Assembly: GCF_018122595.1 (NCBI RefSeq) | Contig: NZ_JAGRQH010000009.1 | Location: 1-64,000, forward strand | DNA from: Neokomagataea anthophila | GTDB taxonomy: Bacteria > Pseudomonadota > Alphaproteobacteria > Acetobacterales > Acetobacteraceae | DNA length: 64,000 nt | Direction: 5' to 3' | Shown here: positions 49,779 through 56,915 of the stretch, one piece after another | Numbering within the stretch: the stretch's first letter is position 1 | Layout: every line of letters starts with the position of its first letter | Notes under the pieces: generated by a model | What the model was told of the DNA's origin: nothing | Seen by the model: the letters and a program-made list of their open reading frames with translations, nothing else | Databases searched by the model: none | Made by a program: the position numbers and the translations under genes

Positions 49779-51092
49779 TCAGTGTTGTTTCAAAGTGAGC
49801 GAGAAATCAACGCCTGTCGTGTCAATTGTCCGGAGAGGATCCATTACCCACGAATACAGCGGTCGTGTGTCAACAGATAAATGTGCCAAAACATGACTAC
49901 CTGCAGGAATTCCGAGTCCATCGCCTAATCTGCGAATATCTTTTGGGTCTAGCGATATCCACGCTCTGTACTTTGAACTGACTACTGGAGTTTCCGAGTT
50001 GTCTTCTGTTTGTTTCCGTTGCTCGATAGCGATACGATCAGATGTTACAGGAGCAGAAGGAGCAGTCGAAACGGCAATGACTGTACCGTGAATCAGACCA
50101 TATTCTTGAATAGGAAAGGCTGATAGCTCCAGTTCTGCGGAAGTCCCTTTATGTACCAATGGGGCGGCAGCATCATCAAGATAGACTTCGGCAACGAGAG
50201 TGGTATCTGGGCGAAGAATCACTGCAATTTGCTGCCCTTTCTCGACTGGCTCTCCGTCGTGAACGCTGAAGCCACTTACTACACCAGAGGTTGTGGAGAT
50301 AATTTCGACGTTATCTTTGGGCTCATTATTGACAATTCTTTGCCTTACATCCGACAGTTGAGAGCTTATTTTAGTTAAATCACTTTCAAGTGTGCTGGGA
50401 CCATCCTTTAATTTCTCTTGAACTGACAATTGTTGTCCGAATGTTTGTGACTCAGAATTTAATAGCTGGGACCGGGCAAGTGAAATCTGAGATATACTAT
50501 ACAGTTGATCCTGAACTTGTTGATTTGTTGCGAGGCCAAGACGTCTTTCCTGCTGGATTATCTTGAACTCGTTCTGCATTACGGAAAGCACGATTTCTTC
50601 TTTTTTGGCAGCCTGTCTCTCATGGTCGAGCTCCTCTGTAAGAAGAATATTTTGTTGTGTTAGCGTTTGCCTTTCTGTTTCATATTGTATTTTCCGAAGA
50701 GCCTGCTCTCGAAGAAGGTCTTCTTCCTCGGCGTAAAGTTCTGCTGCAACAAGCTTTGGAGTGGGTCCAGATTTAGAGTGTGTTTCTACATCTATGGTGA
50801 GTAATGAACTATTCTTAGATACTTTTGATCCGTCTTGAACTAGAATGTTTGAAGCGATTCCTGTGACCGGAGATAGTATAATTGCCATACCAGAGTTAGG
50901 GACGATTTGACCTCCGGCGGTTAGGTGTCTAGAGTAGTTAGTGAATATTACAACGGTAGCAATGCTTAAGAGCCCCACGGCCACGGCGAAAGATGACACC
51001 GTAAAACCGGTAGATGCGGTATCTTGTATTTTACCGATGTCATTTTCGGAATTATTTTCATTGTACTCTCGCGTGTATAGGTCTTTTAACAT
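49779..51092 (-). CDS. HlyD-type periplasmic adaptor of the peptide exporter
   Basis: The 437-residue protein has a short cytoplasmic N-terminus, one membrane helix (FAVAVGLLSIATVVIFTNYS), a biotinyl-lipoyl-like half motif (GQIVPNSGMAIILSPVTGIA), a long coiled coil (about residues 125-250, LRKIQYETERQTLTQQNILL ...) and the matching half (DNVEIISTTSGVVSGFSVHD). This is the membrane-fusion protein plan of type I secretion. It connects the ABC exporter to an outer-membrane channel, probably TolC-like and encoded elsewhere since none is in the cluster. It lies between the sulfotransferase and the exporter genes on the same strand. Confidence 0.9.
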   Translation of the reverse strand: MLKDLYTREYNENNSENDIGKIQDTASTGFTVSSFAVAVGLLSIATVVIFTNYSRHLTAGGQIVPNSGMAIILSPVTGIASNILVQDGSKVSKNSSLLTIDVETHSKSGPTPKLVAAELYAEEEDLLREQALRKIQYETERQTLTQQNILLTEELDHERQAAKKEEIVLSVMQNEFKIIQQERRLGLATNQQVQDQLYSISQISLARSQLLNSESQTFGQQLSVQEKLKDGPSTLESDLTKISSQLSDVRQRIVNNEPKDNVEIISTTSGVVSGFSVHDGEPVEKGQQIAVILRPDTTLVAEVYLDDAAAPLVHKGTSAELELSAFPIQEYGLIHGTVIAVSTAPSAPVTSDRIAIEQRKQTEDNSETPVVSSKYRAWISLDPKDIRRLGDGLGIPAGSHVLAHLSVDTRPLYSWVMDPLRTIDTTGVDFSLTLKQH

Positions 51093-51186
51093 TATGATCC
51101 TGCAATCGCATATTCCGTTAAAGTAGCAAAATTTAGCTCATCATAGAATTTGTACACTTCAAAGACTAGATGGGTTAGCTCATATT

Positions 51187-51990
51187 TCACCCCCTTCTCA
51201 AGAAAAACGGTAGAGTATCGTTATTTAACAGGGCGTGGTAACCGCCTGATTTATTTAGATCATATAAAAACCTATCTTTCCAAATATGATTTATTTCATC
51301 GCCCTGCTTCATAACGAAGGAGAACATATTAGGGACATAATCCGGAGAATATTCTAAATTAAGTTCTTCTATAATATTCATGATATATGAATCAGACCTG
51401 ACGGCATCTTCGTACTTTATAACGTGGGGATTCACAGAGAGAGATATGAAAATACGTTCCCACAACTTGTTGTTCTGCAATATTATTTGGAGAAGCTTTT
51501 TAATTCTATAGAAGTCGTACTCGATATTAGAGCTTATATTTTGATGCTCCTTGTCAGTTTTGAACCATACCCGTGTCTGAGTTGCTCGATAGTAGGAAAC
51601 TGCTTGGGCGACGATATCTTCGCGATAGATAAAGACAACATCATCGAAACGGAACGCTTCGATTGCCCCGTGATATTTCTGCATTGCGCGAGAGAGTATT
51701 GGTATGAACATCTTAAATGAAAAAATACCGTTCGGTGATGTTCTTCTTTTTTGTATATCTTGCCAATATTCAGAAAATGTCCGATCGCCAATATTTTGTT
51801 TTAAATCGTGGTTAATTCCATCATTGGCGTACTCCAAAGGGGCGCCTAGTAGACCTGTGCGCCAGAATTTCTGGCAGATGAAGGTGCTACCCGACCGTGG
51901 TGTTCCAGCAAACATTACCACGCGCTTTGGGGGAGAACTCCGGTACGGAAAATCGTTATTTGCTGAGAAGTTATCCTTGATATCTTTCAC
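51187..51990 (-). CDS. Stf0-type sulfotransferase, first gene of RiPP cluster
   Basis: The 267-residue protein has the PAPS-binding loop GTPRSGSTFICQKFWRTGLL (PRSGST 31-36) and LLGAPLEYANDG, which fit the Stf0 group (first known from mycobacterial trehalose sulfation). FIYREDIVAQAVSYYRATQT corresponds to the 3'-phosphate-binding segment (R...S). Cytoplasmic location is expected, as no signal peptide is present. Being co-directional with the exporter and precursor genes, it probably sulfates the peptide, with Y81 in an acidic context (ADYS) or the Ser/Thr residues as candidate acceptors; this is inference. An alternative is sulfation of an unrelated small molecule. Confidence 0.82.
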   Translation of the reverse strand: MKDIKDNFSANNDFPYRSSPPKRVVMFAGTPRSGSTFICQKFWRTGLLGAPLEYANDGINHDLKQNIGDRTFSEYWQDIQKRRTSPNGIFSFKMFIPILSRAMQKYHGAIEAFRFDDVVFIYREDIVAQAVSYYRATQTRVWFKTDKEHQNISSNIEYDFYRIKKLLQIILQNNKLWERIFISLSVNPHVIKYEDAVRSDSYIMNIIEELNLEYSPDYVPNMFSFVMKQGDEINHIWKDRFLYDLNKSGGYHALLNNDTLPFFLRRG

Positions 51991-52303
51991 TATCGAGCCC
52001 TCGTATACGAATGAAGAAGCTGATTTATATATGATCCATATGCGTGAATATCGCAGTATGCAAACCCAACTCTACGCGGTCTTAGTCTAGATTGTCATTT
52101 TTTCTTTTCCGGGATGAAGAGAAAGCTGGTCTTCGTTTTTAAGGTGGGTGATTAACGATCATCTGATATGAAAGGAGGGGGCTGGATAACCATCTGTTTG
52201 AAAATGGATGTTTTTGGGTATTGCGCCCGTTGGGGCTATCAGCCGGCACACTCTAGAAACTGAAAGACGTCTCATTGGCGTTTTAGCCGTTGCTTCCATG
52301 CCG
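51991..52303. promoter_or_regulatory. RiPP operon upstream region
   Basis: The AT-rich sequence next to the sulfotransferase start should contain the operon promoter on the minus strand. The part near the IS6-family element (about 52180-52303) resembles no recognised gene and may be residue of another mobile element. Confidence 0.35.
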
Positions 52304-53138
52304 GGCCCTGTTGCAAAGTTGAATATCCTGTTGGAAACCGCTGCCGGTGTTAGCGTAGGGCTTGGTAGATGAGTGATTTCAAGGGTCGTCATTTTGGTGG
52401 TGAGGTGATCCTATGGGCAGTGCGTTGGTATTGCCGCTATGGGATTAGTTACCGGGATTTGGAAACCATGTTGGCCGAGCGGGGCGTGAGCGTTGATCAT
52501 TCAATGATCTACCGCTGGGTTCAGAGGTATGCACCCGAGATGGAAAAACGCTTACGCTGGCATTGGAAACGTCCGGGGTTTTCCAGCAGCTGGCGAGTTG
52601 ATGAGACCTACATTATGGTCAAAGGAAAATGGACCTATCTGTACCGTGCTATCGGCAAAGGCGGTGATACGATTGATTTCTTCCTCTCGCCGACCCGGAG
52701 CGCTAAGGCGGCCAAACGCTTTCTGGGCAAAGCTCTAAACGGCCCGAGGGACTGGGAAAAGCCCGAGACAATCAACACGGATAAAGCCCCAACCTACGGC
52801 ATAGCCATCAGCGAACTCAAGAAGAACGGTAAGCTTCCCGACACGGTGAAACACCGTCAGATCAAGTATCTGAACAACGTGATTGAGGCCGATCACGGCA
52901 AACTCAAACAACTGATCAGGCCGGTCCGTGGCTTCAAAAGCCTGAAAACCGCTTATGCAACCATTAAAGGCTTCGAGGTTATGCGCGCCTTGAAAAAGGG
53001 ACAAGCTGAACTCTTCCAGTTCCAAGAGGGTATCATGGGAGAAGTGCGTCTCATCGAAAGACAATTCAGCTTCTAAGCCGTTTGAAAATCAAAACAAATG
53101 GGATGCACTCAACCCGGACTTAACTTTGCAACAGGGCC
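52304..53138 (+). mobile_element. IS6-family insertion sequence, copy 2 (835 bp, intact)
   Basis: GGCCCTGTTGCAAAGTT ends at 52304 and 53138 in inverted orientation bound one intact transposase gene. It is opposite in orientation to copy 1, with the RiPP cluster between them. Flanking octamers (CCATGCCG and ACTTAGGG) differ, so there is no target duplication. Confidence 0.95.
52369..53076 (+). CDS. IS6-family transposase
   Basis: The 235-residue protein is complete: an N-terminal HTH (GISYRDLETMLAERGVSVDH, STIYRW-like MIYRWVQRYAPEMEKRLRW), then the DDE catalytic core with WRVDETYIMVKGKW (first Asp), ETINTDKAPTYGIAI (second Asp) and IKYLNNVIEADHGKLKQLI (Glu). It should catalyse replicative transposition and cointegrate formation, the usual way IS6 elements gather accessory genes on plasmids. 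Confidence 0.95.
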   Translation: MSDFKGRHFGGEVILWAVRWYCRYGISYRDLETMLAERGVSVDHSMIYRWVQRYAPEMEKRLRWHWKRPGFSSSWRVDETYIMVKGKWTYLYRAIGKGGDTIDFFLSPTRSAKAAKRFLGKALNGPRDWEKPETINTDKAPTYGIAISELKKNGKLPDTVKHRQIKYLNNVIEADHGKLKQLIRPVRGFKSLKTAYATIKGFEVMRALKKGQAELFQFQEGIMGEVRLIERQFSF

Positions 53139-53174
53139 ACTTAGGGCCCTTTTCCACTGGGAGGATTAACAAAA

Positions 53175-54038
53175 ATGGAAAATAAAAAATATAAGATAGA
53201 ACTGAAAATTATCCCTGATTTTGAAGGAGAGGTCGTTAAGCCTCCTATAACGGTCAGAACAGACAAGAGAAAGAAAGCGCCTGTTGCCAAGGGAAACCCA
53301 TTTCAGATTACTAGGAACCAGCACCTTCTCCCAAAAAAGATATTGGATAGAATTTCAGGAAACAGAAAATTACTGGACGTTGTGAGTCTTCGTCACAAAA
53401 TCAAAACGCACGTCTCGACAGACAATCCATTATTTTGTGTAAATAGGTGCTGGGACGAGAACTGTGAAACGAAAATATCAAAACCAATAGAAGATGATTT
53501 TCAGAGACTATGTGATAAAATAGAATCGAACACAGAAATGTCTTTCAGTAAGGATCAGAATGATATATGCAATAGATTATATAATCTTTGGTATCTGCGC
53601 GGTAATTTTTCCAAAAATCCACTAAATGATATTTATCTTTCTAAGATAAAAACATTCTCGACAATAGAACAAATGAAAAAAGATGAATTAGAAAAAAATA
53701 ATATTATTTACGGTGAAAATGGTAAAATAGATAGTAGATTTATTCATGGTCTTATAATTAATCATGAATTGAAAACACTAATGGATAAATCTTATAAGTA
53801 TTGGTATATATGGGTATTTGAAGAGGGTGATTATATATTCTCAATTATTCCATTATTTCAGGCTATTCCTGTCACAAGAAACATAGTTTTAATGCCTATT
53901 CCTCAGAACAAGTCAAGAAATGAAAACAGAACAACTAAATCATTTAATAGACAAATTATTGAGAAATCATACAAATATTCTGATATATTTGCATCTTATA
54001 ATATAGATAACTGCTTGGGTATCAGGGCTGATATATGA
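53175..54038 (+). CDS. AT-rich hypothetical protein next to IS6 copy
   Basis: The 287-residue Lys/Asn/Ile-rich protein is not recognised. FQITRNQHLLPKKILDRISG near residues 43-62 and VNRCWDENCETKI near 95 hint at a nuclease-like or metal-binding N-terminal domain of the RNxHxxP sort seen in DUF4238-like proteins, but this is weak. GGGAGGAT lies 8 nt before the ATG, so the start is complete even though it lies only 36 bp from the IS end. Base composition is much more AT-rich than the plasmid backbone, a sign of transfer from a distant host. A 24-bp perfect inverted repeat follows. Confidence 0.6.
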   Translation: MENKKYKIELKIIPDFEGEVVKPPITVRTDKRKKAPVAKGNPFQITRNQHLLPKKILDRISGNRKLLDVVSLRHKIKTHVSTDNPLFCVNRCWDENCETKISKPIEDDFQRLCDKIESNTEMSFSKDQNDICNRLYNLWYLRGNFSKNPLNDIYLSKIKTFSTIEQMKKDELEKNNIIYGENGKIDSRFIHGLIINHELKTLMDKSYKYWYIWVFEEGDYIFSIIPLFQAIPVTRNIVLMPIPQNKSRNENRTTKSFNRQIIEKSYKYSDIFASYNIDNCLGIRADI

Positions 54039-54070
54039 AATTTTAGACCGATTTGTAATCGAAAGTCTTT

Positions 54071-54158
54071 GAGGCCATCGTGTGGACGGTACGCCACCCA
54101 GACGTTCTTCTATTGTTCATGACAAACGTTTTTAGCGTACCGTCCACACGATGGCCTC
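54071..54158. repeat. 24-bp perfect inverted repeat
   Basis: Arms at 54071-54094 and 54135-54158 are perfectly complementary over 24 bp, beginning GAGGCCATCGTGTGG, around a 40-nt loop. It lies between convergent genes. It may be a terminator, a recombination site or a miniature mobile element. Confidence 0.85.
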
Positions 54159-54186
54159 TTTGAGAAATACGATTTCCGAGGCATCC

Positions 54187-54591
54187 TCATTTTGATAGCC
54201 AATCCTCTGAGCGAAGACCATGTACTCTTGTAAACTCACGAAGGTTTCCGGTTACGACAATAAGCCCTCGGCTGCGCGCGTGGCCAGCGATCATGAGATC
54301 ATACGGCCCAATGACACAGCCCCTGTTTTCTAAATCGGCCCGAATTTCTGCCGTGTGGGCAGCAGCATCGTCATCAAAAGGCAAAACATCCAACCGGGCG
54401 GCGAAAAGCTCGACTTGGCGGCGGTGCCTTACGGGATCCTGAGACTTCTCTGCACCGTAAAGGAGTTCATACAATACGACGTCAGAGATGCAGAGTGCTT
54501 CCGCATTATCATTGAAGCGTTCTCTCAACCCTTGTGGTCGATCACGCAGCACACGAATACAGAAATTCGTATCAAGTAAGAAGCGGAGCAT
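54187..54591 (-). CDS. vapC: VapC-type PIN toxin
   Basis: The 134-residue protein is a PIN-domain RNase. Acidic active-site residues are visible in FLLDTNFCIRVL (D7), VVLYELLYGAEK (E), IGPYDLMIAGHARSRGLIVV (D) and TGNLREFTRV (N/E region). VapC toxins cut tRNA or rRNA and are held by VapB. Its start overlaps the vapB stop by one base, showing translational coupling. A second, truncated copy lies at 41320-41523. The pair probably stabilises the replicon. Confidence 0.93.
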   Translation of the reverse strand: MLRFLLDTNFCIRVLRDRPQGLRERFNDNAEALCISDVVLYELLYGAEKSQDPVRHRRQVELFAARLDVLPFDDDAAAHTAEIRADLENRGCVIGPYDLMIAGHARSRGLIVVTGNLREFTRVHGLRSEDWLSK

Positions 54592-54818
54592 CAGAAGCTT
54601 TCTCGCTCCTGCATCTCGGGCTGAGTGCGGGGCGCCAGTTCAACACCGGGAGAGGCAAAGAAATCATCCCAAGCAGCATTGGCCGGCGCAATGATCCGAC
54701 GTGCGCCATCGGAGATGATGACCACGTCTTTCAGATCTGGCGCGAAGGCAACAGCCTTGGGCAGGCGTACCGCCTGAGTGCGGTTCGAGAGAAAAAGTGT
54801 CGTGCGGGTCAACATCAT
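54591..54818 (-). CDS. vapB: VapB-type antitoxin
   Basis: The 75-residue protein (MMLTRTTLFLSNRTQAVRLP ...) has the SpoVT/AbrB-like N-terminal domain usual for VapB partners (TTLFLSNRTQAVRLPKAVAF) and a C-terminal arm (WDDFFASPGVELAPRTQPEM) that would enter the VapC active site. GGAGA precedes the ATG pair at 54818/54815. It should repress its own promoter through the dyad at 54827-54853. Confidence 0.9.
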   Translation of the reverse strand: MMLTRTTLFLSNRTQAVRLPKAVAFAPDLKDVVIISDGARRIIAPANAAWDDFFASPGVELAPRTQPEMQERESF

Positions 54819-54826
54819 GAATCTCC

Positions 54827-54853
54827 AATGTATATTCATATAGTATATACATT
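54827..54853 (-). promoter_or_regulatory. vapBC operator
   Basis: AATGTATAT (54827-54835) and ATATACATT (54845-54853) form a perfect 9-bp dyad with a 9-nt spacer, directly upstream of vapB on its strand. This is the expected place for VapB/VapBC autoregulation. Confidence 0.8.
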
Positions 54854-54953
54854 AAGCATCTTCTACGCCACGAAAAATTCCAAAAAGAAGAAATTCGTAC
54901 TGTGTCATTTTGGGGTATATCCCAGAATGGCGTCATGGCACTTGCTCAGAATC

Positions 54954-54988
54954 CGTCAGTATAAAACGGTTTTACTATATTCATGACA
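54954..54988 (+). other. possible res site for the Tn3-type resolvase
   Basis: CGTCAGTATA and TATATTCATGACA (54954-54988) form an imperfect inverted pair like the TGTC...GACA halves of resolvase crossover sites, 54 bp upstream of the resolvase. Further TGTCATT/GACATT sequences at 54903 and 55018 could be subsites. Confidence 0.35.
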
Positions 54989-55041
54989 TTCGTCCCCAAA
55001 CCTCTTAGAGACTAACATGACATTTAGGGGAGAAGAGGGCG

Positions 55042-55953
55042 TTGAAGGGGCAAAGAGTCGGTTATGTCCGTGTGAGTACATTCGATCAAAACGTTGATCG
55101 TCAATTGGATGGCGAAATACTGGATCGGGTTTTCACCGATAAAGCGTCCGGCAAAGATGTTCAGCGGGCTCAGCTCGATGAGCTTCTGGCCTTCGTGCGT
55201 GAAGGCGACATCGTCGTCGTGCATAGTATGGACCGATTAGCGCGTAATCTCGATGACCTCCGCAACTTGGTGCACACGCTGACGCGAAAAGGCGTTTGTG
55301 TTGAGTTTGTCAAAGAGCGTCTTATTTTCTCAGACAAAGATGAATCTTTGCCCAAACTGATGCTTTCGGTAATGGGCGCTTTTGCAGAGTTTGAACGCTC
55401 TCTTATTCGAGAAAGACAGCGCGAGGGTATTGCATTAGCTAAAAAGCGTGGTGCCTATCGCGGCCGAAAGCGGGTTTTGTCTCACGAACAGGTTGCAGAC
55501 ATTCTCCAGCGTATCAGTGACGGTGAGACAAAAGCTGCGATTGCCCGTGAGTACGGAATAAGCCGGGAAACCCTCTATCAATATCTAAGATCTTATCCAA
55601 ATGGCGGTGTTCGCATACGGCCAGCAAAAGCGGTTGTTCAAGACGTACCTGTGGGCGCAAAGCCCTTCATTGCGACCCTTACTCTGACCGTTCAGAGCCA
55701 GTCCGCCTTCAGACTAAACCTCTCTTCGCTGCACGCTGAAATTGAGGACATGCTGGCGGAAGATTACGATGTGCAGAAGAACGAGAAGGGCGAGTATAGA
55801 TTAGCTATTCCTGCTGAGTACACGCGCACAGAGCATGATCTCACTGCTGAGATAGCGGATCTCTTTGACGAAATTGACGCCATTGCTGAAGAGTATGTCT
55901 GTACGGCGGTCGCAACGCTTCGTGAAGTGGAAGGGCAGGAGCGTGTTTGGTAA
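55042..55953 (+). CDS. Tn3-type serine resolvase with C-terminal extension
   Basis: The 303-residue protein opens as a typical small serine recombinase: GQRVGYVRVSTFDQNVDRQL with catalytic Ser12, VFTDKASGKDVQRAQL, VHSMDRLARNLDDL, LSVMGAFAEFERSLIRERQR, then a helix-turn-helix (AAIAREYGISRETLYQYLR) ending near residue 185. Another 115 residues follow (FIATLTLTVQSQSAFRLNLS ... EIADLFDEIDAIAEEYVCTA) that resolvases usually lack and that I do not recognise. The start is TTG 55042, supported by GGGGAGAAGAGGG just upstream and the conserved GQR opening. It probably resolves plasmid multimers or transposon cointegrates. No Tn3 transposase is in the window. Confidence 0.9.
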   Translation: MKGQRVGYVRVSTFDQNVDRQLDGEILDRVFTDKASGKDVQRAQLDELLAFVREGDIVVVHSMDRLARNLDDLRNLVHTLTRKGVCVEFVKERLIFSDKDESLPKLMLSVMGAFAEFERSLIRERQREGIALAKKRGAYRGRKRVLSHEQVADILQRISDGETKAAIAREYGISRETLYQYLRSYPNGGVRIRPAKAVVQDVPVGAKPFIATLTLTVQSQSAFRLNLSSLHAEIEDMLAEDYDVQKNEKGEYRLAIPAEYTRTEHDLTAEIADLFDEIDAIAEEYVCTAVATLREVEGQERVW

Positions 55954-55973
55954 GCTTTTGACCACAATCACTC

Positions 55974-56020
55974 AAACAGCCCTTGGCTCGACCGAGCAGC
56001 CCAGCCAAGGGCTGTTTATT
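55974..56020 (+). terminator. rho-independent terminator after resolvase
   Basis: CAGCCCTTGGCT (55977-55988) pairs perfectly with AGCCAAGGGCTG (56003-56014), followed by TTTATT. Classical terminator 24 nt past the resolvase stop. Confidence 0.9.
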
Positions 56021-56154
56021 GGGGAAATCGGAAGGTCGGCTCACAAGACGACTCAAACGAGAAAGCTAACATACTCGTACCTGAACTGCCTCCCTTGGTT
56101 TTTCGCCCCATATTACACGGAATGATCTATTCTATACTTTGTAAACTTACATTC

Positions 56155-56700
56155 TTACCAGTGTGGTAGGCGAAATATATAAGACACTCCAAAGTCATGG
56201 TAAGGAAATGTAGCTAAGTACCATTTTAAATAATCGCGGCAAAAACCCCTAAATTTCTGGTCGTTCCACAATACCCTCATTTCACGCTTTGTTAGACGCA
56301 TCGACTTATTTTCATTATGTTTGTCCGCGAAAACACGACCAGTATAGGGATTAAGCTTTGGCCATGGTCGGTTTTGGTTCTGCCAATGACCATGGGGAGT
56401 TGATGGATATGGATCGGGATCTGCCTTAGTAAAGATCCAGCCCTGAAATAGAAAGCATAAATAATCCTCATCGTCTGGTTCATCTGGATTAGCTGGAGCT
56501 CCCGTTACGGTAGCATCATCGGGAGGGAAGTCGTCTTTTTCCTCCTGATCTTCACCGCTTTCACCTCGTGGGTCACCATACGTAGCATGGTCGTTATAGA
56601 GCCATCTAGCAATCGTTACACGTTCAATATACTCATCGAGTCCAATCAACCCATATCTATAATGGTCCTTAGCAAACTCAATAAGGATGTTCTGTGGCAT
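56155..56700 (-). CDS. hypothetical protein
   Basis: The 181-residue protein is not recognised. The middle is acidic and low in complexity (GDPRGESGEDQEEKDDFPPD, DEPDDEDYLCFLFQGW). The C-terminal half is aromatic and basic, with RLTKREMRVLWNDQKFRGFC and YLKWYLATFPYHDFGVSYIF. No signal peptide or membrane span is present. It stands alone between the resolvase terminator and a GGCGTAAGC hairpin. Its codon use is less GC-rich than the backbone, consistent with the mosaic nature of this part. Confidence 0.55.
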   Translation of the reverse strand: MPQNILIEFAKDHYRYGLIGLDEYIERVTIARWLYNDHATYGDPRGESGEDQEEKDDFPPDDATVTGAPANPDEPDDEDYLCFLFQGWIFTKADPDPYPSTPHGHWQNQNRPWPKLNPYTGRVFADKHNENKSMRLTKREMRVLWNDQKFRGFCRDYLKWYLATFPYHDFGVSYIFRLPHW

Positions 56701-56830
56701 GAGTTTTATCTTTCCACTGCAATGGGCACTTTAAAAAGCCTTAGAATACATATCTGTTTAAAAGTAAAACCTAATTAACGCTGGGTTCAAACCTTCTGAT
56801 ATCGACGCTTAGAGTGAAAGTCCGCTATTA

Positions 56831-56870
56831 GGCGTAAGCAGTAGGTCTGCTTACGCCGTCTTTTCAGACA
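56831..56870. repeat. GGCGTAAGCAG hairpin with TTTTCAGACA tail
   Basis: GGCGTAAGCAG, loop TAGGT, CTGCTTACGCC (56831-56857) is perfect and runs into GTCTTTTCAGACA. The same order, GCGTAAGC arms followed by a TTTCAGACA tail, is seen at 4925-4981. It lies between two minus-strand genes and could also terminate the 56916-58502 transcript. Confidence 0.6.
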
Positions 56871-56915
56871 TATCCAGCAAATTTCTTTATCTAAAAGCCG
56901 ACATAAAAGAGAAGT

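Noticed and set aside
55042-55953. Resolvase as sign of a complete Tn3 transposon
   Set aside because: No Tn3 transposase gene or 38-bp terminal repeats were found in the window.
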